From assembly GCA_012845835.1 (NCBI GenBank), contig JABAKD010000026.1, forward strand, positions 10,096,199 through 10,160,198: a stretch of 64,000 nt of DNA. The letters run 5' to 3'. The translations under genes and the position numbers were made by a program. Positions within the stretch are counted from its first letter, which is position 1. Every line of letters begins with the position of its first letter. Below the pieces are notes generated by a model, which was not told the origin of the DNA, searched no databases, and was given only the letters and a program-made list of their open reading frames with translations. The stretch comes from Undaria pinnatifida (lineage: Eukaryota > Sar > Phaeophyceae > Laminariales > Alariaceae). Below, piece by piece: positions 57,291-64,000 of the stretch.

Positions 57291-57885
57291 CAAATCACGG
57301 CAAGGCGAGTCGGTGGTATAACGTTGAGCAAAGTGGGGGCCGATGGGAAGGCTGTGTGGTGACCCGGCGGCGGGGGCTTGAAACAAGCGGGGGCCGAGGG
57401 GAAGACTGTGAAGCGAGCCGGTGGCTGGTTGCGGGGCGGCGATGGCGGTCATGAATGGCTGAGAAACCTGGGCTGAATCCGAGGCGTCCATAAGCGGTTC
57501 GTGGCGGCGGTAGTGGCCAAAATCGTGGTTGGTGCAGGCGAACGGTGGGGTAACGTCGAAACTGCGGAGGCAGGTGGGATGAACCCATCAAAGCCAATGC
57601 TCGGGGTGGCCGGCTCGATTGCGGTGAAACCGCAGGCTTGAATGAGGTGGTTAATGGTTCCAAGAAAATGTCCTGTGGGGCTGAGTTCGGGATTTTTGTG
57701 AGAGAGGAAGAAGAGGTCCCAAGAAGGTCCCCTTGTTTCGAGTTCCGTGGATCCCGAGAGCGGGGTTGTTTGGTACCCATTGGCGACGTCGTCACGGGGA
57801 AGGACGTCAACCAGGTAGTGACCGTCACGGAGAAGGATGTCAACCAGGTAGTGACCGGTAAGGGCTGGAACATCCGAGGAGCGGA

Positions 57886-58440
57886 TCAAGGTGACTGGGA
57901 CAACGGTCGGCGTGAACGAAAGTGAGATTGCGTGCACGCGAACTCGAGGTGGAAGGTGTCGGTGGTCGGTCGGTTATCGCTGAGCAAAATGCAGAGGCCT
58001 TCGATGCAAGGACCCGAGAGGGAAAGTTCGCCGAAGATCGGTTGGGAGGGCTGACGGGGCAGGGTGGTGTATGTGCGCTGGGTAAAGTGTATCCAGCTGT
58101 CGCGTCCCTGTAGGACAGGATATTGCATGGTGCCCGCTGGGACAATGCACGCCCAAACAGCAAGCTCGGCTAAAGGGGTGATACCATGCAGAAACTGGAC
58201 GCTGAGTCAGACGGAGGTCGGCCGAGGTGAGGACGGAGGCCGATTGGCCGAACCCCCCCCAAGGACGAGGGGGCGCGTGTCGTTCGCAGACGTCTGATCC
58301 GGCGATGTTGTACTTCATGCGGGCCCAGGCTTGAGCGGACACAAAAGTCTGTAGGGAGCCGGTGTCGAAGAGGGCTACTAAGTCGTAGCAGCTGGAGGTG
58401 GAAGGCCCGCTCTGCACTTTGATGCTGGTGGTTAAGGAGG
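57886..58440 (-). pseudogene. Retropepsin-type protease of element 4
   Basis: The frame 58417-57974 has YDLVALFDTGSLQTFVSAQ, a canonical Asp-Thr-Gly-Ser active site. The end of the domain, QYPVLQGRDSWIHF (family LLGRD motif), lies in another minus frame (58128-57886). One frameshift therefore splits the domain. It would cleave the element polyprotein. Confidence 0.65.
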
Positions 58441-58610
58441 CGTCATCGATGGTGGCAATGCCGTTTGAGAGGCCAGGTCCATGCTAGGCGATAGGGGGTG
58501 GTGGGGTATTAGAGGCGTCAAGTTCGGGTGTAATGGTGGAGACCGAAGTACATGCCGGAGTTGTTTCTGGGACGAAGGATGGCAGGAGTGTGTCTAGTAC
58601 GGAGGTTTCT

Positions 58611-59850
58611 TTAGGGGGTTCCATGGTGGTGCTGATCTCGTGGATACCATTGCCCGAGGGCGAGACGCGAGTGGGGCGAGATGGAGGGGGGGCGTGGTCC
58701 AGTTAGTGGCGTACTTAAATAAGGATGTCGCCCAAAAGGTTGAGTCCCCGCCACTGCTGAGGTTGGAGGGCTTGCCAGTCGGCAGTCTTGAAACGAAGGC
58801 CCCAGACGAGATCGTGCGGGCTGGCGGCGGAGAACTTGTCGCCGACTTCCAGTATCTGCTGGCGGAAGGGCGGGGTCGAAAACGTGGCGAGATTCCCTTG
58901 TAAACGATATCATAGCGATGACTCTCCCAGAGCCCTTGGTTAACGTTGGATACAGAGCGTCCGAGACGTTTCTGATTCGCAGGGTCCGACGAGGGTATAA
59001 AATCCCTTCAGGTGACTCTATCCATGAAGCGCTTGGCCTTCTCCGACATCATACATTGTTCGGCGCAGCTGTAGTGCTCGTTGTTGACTGTGAAGGCCGA
59101 GGTTTACCATTGGGGAAATACCGAGGTGCAGTCCCAAAAGGAAATGTTTGGAAGGTGTCCAGAGTCGGTGGTAGTGGGGGGGAGCAGAGGGGCATGGTGT
59201 GGACCCATTGAGTTCGGCGTGACATGGTCAGAGAGGTCGCGGTGTGAGCGGCCTCGGCTCCCGAGAGCGTCGGGAGAGTGGTCGATGTTACCGAGGTCCG
59301 ACGCATGCCACGATATAGGTGTAACTTTTCGTGAAAAAATGATTTCTGAATGACGGGGCTCCTTAACCCGAACTAATCGGAAATACGCGGTTTGTTTTGC
59401 ATGACTCTCGTTGTGTATCGAGGCGATGGCATTTTCATTCGGTAGCAGTTTATGTTTTCCCCAAATTCGGTTATTGGGAAAGAACATAAGCTCCCAAATT
59501 GTGGCCTCTCAGAACAAAAGCGGTGGACCTCTATCGTGACGGTATTGTGGCCGTGACGGTAAACCCCGGAGGTCCCTGCTAGACGCGTTTTCTGTTTGCG
59601 GGGAAGAAGGGACGTACTTGGAAGAAGACGCCGCACCTGCAGAAATCCGTGACAGAGGGGTAGGTTGCGGTGCAGGGGGCTCCTGGCGTGGTCTTATTGG
59701 CATGGTCGAGTCTTCCGTGGAAGAGTCCGCGAGTAAATTGTCCCTTAGACCCAGGGAGAATGGTATAGTCAGTACGGGACGGTCAGCTGTGAGTCCAGAA
59801 CTGCTAGAGGTCGGGAACTTCCTGCACACTCTAATGATTCCGAATCGCAC
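58611..59850 (-). pseudogene. Possible gag region of element 4
   Basis: Minus frames at 58913-58611, 59487-59104 and 59850-59509 are Pro/Ser-rich and have no zinc knuckle. The call rests on position upstream of protease only. Confidence 0.3.
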
Positions 59851-59968
59851 AACAAATGAATTAACGGGAATTAAACTTCAAGATATCAGCAGGAATACAA
59901 CTTTCCCGCAAATATATACGGTTTGTCTATAGCTCACGCAGATAGCGGATACCTAGTGAAACACTATA
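59818..59968. repeat. 151-bp direct repeat, right copy
   Basis: It runs from CTTCCTGCACACTCTAATG to AACACTATA and pairs with 53,964-54,114. Both contain ATGATTCCGAATCGCACAAC and AAGATATCAGCAGGAATA. Confidence 0.6.
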
Positions 59969-61312
59969 TTAATGTGTTTGACGCGGACGAGTAGACAAAA
60001 TACATCATATCGTATCGTGTGTTCCTGTCATAGTCCATTAATCACAACATCATCAATTACTACTGCTACTACAACTACTATTGCTGTCTACCTGGTGCAA
60101 CGTATTACTTGTTCCATATCTGGCGTAGGTTTATGTTACAGGGCGTGTATCTCTCTCTAGAATGAATGTTCAGCGTAATCGACGAGAAACTCGTTGAAAG
60201 AGCAGTTATTCTATTGTACCGATCTACCAGGTATGTATCTACGTCGATGTCTAATAGTGCTAGGTCTATTGGTGTTGTATAATATACCATACAGCAGGGG
60301 TGCGGGTGTATCACTGCTGTCTGATTATTATATGGTGGGTGCTTGTTATACTGCTGGCTACCTGGTATATATCACTACCAGGTACTCTTAGCTCCTACTA
60401 CTACTTCTGTAAACCTGGTACAACGTATCATTTCCGCCATTTCTGCTGTAGTTTGGTAATAACAAATTTTGTTTCTCTCTTGGATGAAGCATCTGTCAGT
60501 GTGGACACTGGGTGTGTTGGAAGTCTACACTTACTCGTTGATAGAGCGGTTTAATACAAATACTTCTACGGCACCAGGTATGACATCTACGTGACGCGCA
60601 TGTATCGTTTTGACAGAAACCATTACGTCTGTCATGCACATGAGAGCTACCGAAGAACATCATCATTATGTATTTGTGGGCTACTACTCCCTGTTACAGT
60701 TTGCAGACCATCCGATGTCCATTCCATGTTGGTCGGCACGTTGGTCATGTCCTCGCATATTGAACCACGAGCATTCGAACGACGTCGCGCTTGCTTCTTC
60801 TCCTATGATATCTTGTGATTTCGTCTTGATACAACTGTTTAAAAGCAGTACTAAGGCAATCCACAAATACCTGTGGTAGGAGAAGGTGCGCGCCCACGCG
60901 ATATTTGCCAAGCAGTACTCACAGCCCTATTTCCGAGTGGTGTCTTGCAACAGCTCTTCGAGTCATCCTCAATCATTACCGGACATTACGTAATAAACCA
61001 ATACGTGGATCCAAAGCGTCTAGATTCCGAAAACAATGCCAAGAAGGAAGCACAGCAAGCCCAGACGTAACGACACTGCTGGTATATGAAGCGTTGCAGA
61101 AACACTTGCAGTAGCAAGCTGTATCTCTATTTTTCACGAAACGCTTAGTTTGCGTTTGTCAGAGATCCGTCCAACTCCTTGGTTCTTGAGAAAAGGAGAC
61201 GTAGTAATACTCGTAGATCCATCCACATGGACGAACCCAAAAATATAGTTGAACCAGCGACGGACGAACAGGCTGGATGCGTGCATTGGAACTTGAGTGT
61301 TAAAATTTGGAC
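59969..61312. other. No recognisable gene
   Basis: Short frames only. Words such as ACCTGGTA and ACCAGGTA are frequent, but no feature can be supported. Confidence 0.4.
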
Positions 61313-61530
61313 GGAAGGTGGGCTTTGTATTTGCTTTCGAAGTTGTATCATATGCTTTCGAAGTTGTATCATATTCATGCGCACCCCCCGCTCGGAGAAT
61401 GGGGACAGAGAGAGGGGCAAGCCCCTGGGGCTGCTCCAACAGCAGCCCCAAGCTATCGCTCGTAAACCTGAGTCATTTTCCATTCCAAATGGCAATATCG
61501 AGCGTTCGACGCCAGCCTACCTTATAGGCT
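61313..61530. repeat. About 200-bp direct repeat, first copy
   Basis: It shares TTGCTTTCGAAGT(T/G)GTATC, ATGCGCA, GGGACAGAGAG-like, GGGGCTG and GAGCGTTCGACGCCAGCCT-like blocks with 62,385-62,575. A 21-bp unit (GCTTTCGAAGTTGTATCATA) is duplicated at 61,335-61,375. Confidence 0.65.
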
Positions 61531-62384
61531 CGAAACAAAAAAATACATATTGCTGTTGAACTCAGCATCAACGCACACACGACACATATAAAACGCAAAT
61601 ATCGTGTACTAGAGAAGCACACATTATATATAAACATAACGCCAATGTATATGTACTCCGCGGCCAAGCAGCAATATTACCGACATGCCTCTCTCCTGCA
61701 GATTCAGATTGCGCTATTACCGAGCTAAATGTGAAGCTAAACACCGCGTCTGCTAATTAGCACCCGTCATCACCCAATATATGCACCGCATAGTGTAGTT
61801 TCCGAACGAGGAAGAAATGGACGCACCTCGAGGTTAGAGACATGTGCTCATGTTCGCGAATAATAGGTAGGCAAACCAACATCGCACAGTACAGTTGCAA
61901 TGCACAATGGAGCTGCCCGACGGAAAAGGACGCACCTCCAGCTTGGAGACGTGCGCGCACCATCATGATGACATGAACAGAAACCGTCAGCCCCAGAACT
62001 AAATTTAAAACGCGCAACCTACGGCACCCAGGCCTCTGCACACCGCCCCCTAGGTACGTATAGCTAACAGCAATTAACATTCTGCCCGCGTTGCTGCTAC
62101 CGCTTCATTCCCCCTCCGCTGACTTCCTGAAAAGCAGAGACGGGTGGGTGGAAAATCAACCAGTCTCTATCGCACCTTGAACCTGTTACGCTGACCACGC
62201 GTCTTTCTTCTCTGCATGCTTGTCGTGAGTCTCAGCAACCAGATGGACTGATTCAAGGTTCCTATTGCTTTACCGGTAGAATTACGAGTAACCACCCGCG
62301 TTGATCTCATTGGTCAACGAGCGATAACACCGTACGTCTTCCGTAGATACAAAACAGTTTTTTTCCCGTTGCTCGATAATAAAA
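61531..62384. other. Spacer between the 200-bp direct repeats
   Basis: It contains a local duplication, GGACGCACCTC(G/C)AG(G/C)TT(A/G)GAGAC, at 61,818 and 61,930. No gene is recognised. Confidence 0.4.
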
Positions 62385-62575
62385 CCTTTTTGTATTTTGC
62401 TTTCGAAGTGGTATCGTATTAATGCGCATTCCCCGCTTGGAGCATGGGGGGCGGAGAGAGGTGCAAGCTCCCGGGGCTGATCTAACAGCTGCCCCGCGCT
62501 ATCGTCCGTAGACCTGAGTCAACGTCAATCCCAACTCGCAATGTCGGGCTTTCGACGCCAGCCTCCAACAATGGT
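62385..62575. repeat. About 200-bp direct repeat, second copy
   Basis: It pairs with 61,313-61,530 and lies just beyond the recombinase end of the DIRS-like element. The pair could be part of that element's terminal repeats. Confidence 0.6.
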
Positions 62576-62723
62576 ATGGGCTCAGCTTACGGACGCATTG
62601 CGCCCCCTCCCTACCCCCTGTTGCTGTACCCTAGGATGCGCACGTCAAGATCCAACTCCTCATTCCTATCCGCGTGGCACAAATAACAAAGTTGCGAACT
62701 AGCTGAAGTAGTTACGTCAACTT

Positions 62724-63640
62724 CTACCGTTCCATCTTTGGAGTTGGGTTAACCTGCCTCAAATCTGTACCCTGCCCCGGCTGGATCCTGTTACCCATCC
62801 CATCCGGGGCCACTACGTTTGCTACCCAGCTGGTATCCTTCTCGTGGCTACGAACGTACGCCTTACATGCATCAAGCCCCCACCGGCCCTGTGGTTGCAA
62901 CGTCTCTGGGGAGGCAACGGCCGCCAATGCAACCACGTTTTGCAGGACTACCCTCGCTGGTTCCTTTGTCTACATGAACCATCTACCACCACCAATGCCA
63001 TACGCCACCAGGGGAGCCGATGACGTCAGAAAAAATAAAAAGCCATCAACTCCAGCATGAGATCGACAGCGCCGGCACCGACCCCCATGGCCCTCGGTGA
63101 CCCCGCCCGCACTCGCGAAATAACCGCCAAGTTTCGCAACTGGTCGCCTTCGGACCCACAAGAGCGAATCTCGACGCTGTCATCTCTCGACCATTGCGCC
63201 ACCCCTAACTGTGCCCAACCGCAAACGACAGCCACATCTGCTCGCCGTAAACAATACGTTTCGTTGATACGCGACCGGAGTTTGGCGATCATCGCGGGCA
63301 CGCCGTTCAAAAACCAAAACGACGCGCCCAGCGAATGCCACAACACGCGCCCCCCGTGACGCCAAGCAGGTGTCAGTTTTTCGCCAGAAAGCGACATAGC
63401 CCACGACACGGGCCGACGCACGATCGCCTGCTTATCCACCTCGGCATGCAAGCGCGCCGCATCTTTCCGGGCGCGCGATGACGGGGTGAGCGGTGTCGAG
63501 CTCGAAACCGCGTGAAAGGTCAAGGAAACATTTGACGGGCGCCATATCGCATTCGATGGTCGCCGACCGCAGTTTCTTGGTGGCAAAAGAGTACGCTACC
63601 TACTCAAACATATGCCACATGTTGATCACACTGTCAATGC
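62724..63640 (-). pseudogene. DIRS-type tyrosine recombinase, broken
   Basis: Minus-strand pieces in order are: ATKKLRSATIECDMAPVKCF (about 63,590) and LSRGFELDTAHPVI in one frame; VRRPVSWAMSLSGEKL, ETYCLRRADVAV and RSCGSEGDQLRN in another (63,586-63,026); SSAPLVAYGIGGGRWFM (62,970 region); then a stop; and LQPQGRWGLDACKAYVRSHE (62,936-62,724), the end block with the likely nucleophile Tyr. The block with the His-x-x-Arg motif expected before QGRW is missing, apparently deleted between VVALAAVAS and PETLQ. Such recombinases insert circular cDNA without target duplication. Frameshifts and the deletion make it inactive. Confidence 0.7.
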
Positions 63641-63682
63641 CGCGTTCAAGTAAAACGGGAACACCAGAACGTACCCGAACGT

Positions 63683-64000
63683 CTACCCATGCGCCAAAAT
63701 GCCCCTACTAAGCTCGTTCAGGCGAGGCCACAACGGCGTGTCGCATGAGTCCGATGCCAACACCGAAGTGTTACAGAGGGACATAACGATATTCCCAAGT
63801 TCCCGAACCTGCCACGATATGTTGGGACATACGGTGCTCAAGTGATCAAGAACCGAGCCGCGATCCCAGCGAGAGATACCGTCGACAGCAGCGTTGTTAA
63901 CACCACGCACATGCGTGGCCTCGAAATGCCATCTAGGTGACACTTCGGGAACGACGAGAGGACGCATCAGGGCACCCAAATGCAGTTCCAGCCCACTCCG
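63683..64000 (-). pseudogene. RNase H end of a DIRS-like retrotransposon, cut by window edge
   Basis: The minus frame reads WHFEATHVRGVNNAAVDGIS, RWDRG, then SWQVRELG and LASDSCDTPLWPRLNELSRG, ending at 63,683. The HVxGVxNxxxDGISRW pattern is the end of RNase H in DIRS-order elements, where it precedes the recombinase, as it does here. The frame is open to the window end, so more of the RT-RNase H lies beyond. After its stop the recombinase follows in other frames. Confidence 0.65.

Larger units (their letters stand above)
54115..59817 (-). mobile_element. Ty3/gypsy element 4, decayed relative of element 1
   Basis: Minus-strand order: gag-like region, protease, repeat-rich linker, integrase with HHCC region, a C-terminal Tudor-like relic, and a 3' region down to the 151-bp repeat. 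Many stops and frameshifts occur. Reverse transcriptase, RNase H and chromodomain were not recognised. Confidence 0.6.

Overview
The window looks like a gene-poor, repeat-dense stretch of a eukaryotic nuclear genome. I see no operons, ribosome binding sites, rRNA genes or CRISPR arrays, and no host single-copy gene that I can name. Almost everything interpretable is transposon or satellite. The mix is Ty3/gypsy elements with integrase and chromatin-reader C termini, a DIRS-type tyrosine-recombinase element, a hAT fragment, and CAG/GTACTG and CCCACC repeats. This would fit a stramenopile alga (a brown alga, for example), but that is a guess and other protists are possible.

Layout. 1-1080: tandem satellite of about 225 bp. 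1.1-7.3 kb: no recognisable gene. 7.3-9.1 kb: first copy of an unclassified repeat, here called Fam-G, that carries long poly-G tracts. 9.8-10.5 and 11.8-12.1 kb: two small inverted-repeat (MITE-like) elements. 12.5-14.4 kb: segmental duplications rich in GTACTGCTG. 14.4-14.8 kb: tRNA-related SINE-like sequence. 17.5-19.15 kb: 84-bp satellite.

19.6-28.3 kb (+): decayed Ty3/gypsy element 1. It has broken gag, a NADAR (YbiA-like) domain where protease and reverse transcriptase would be expected, an RNase H remnant, a DD35E integrase, a chromodomain and a Tudor-like tail. 29.6-32.15 kb (-): truncated inverted relative (element 2). 33.9-35.3 kb: hAT remnant with a BED zinc finger. 35.3-40.9 kb: cluster of Fam-G copies in opposite orientations.

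40,893-52,101 (-): element 3, an 11.2-kb LTR retrotransposon with both LTRs and a 4-bp target duplication. It is inserted in a Fam-G copy and itself contains another Fam-G copy. Its pol has protease, a broken RT, an intact RNase H, a divergent C5-cytosine-methyltransferase-like domain, an intact DD35E integrase and a separate Tudor/chromo-like ORF. 53.96-59.97 kb (-): element 4, a decayed relative of element 1 bracketed by 151-bp direct repeats. 62.7-64.0 kb (-): end of a DIRS-like element running off the window.

The two most notable items are the methyltransferase-like domain in element 3 (43,937-44,821) and the NADAR domain in element 1 (22,940-23,420). Both are enzyme families that act on DNA bases or ADP-ribose, carried by retroelements that also carry chromatin-reader domains. 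Family assignments come from reading motifs by eye. No database search was run.
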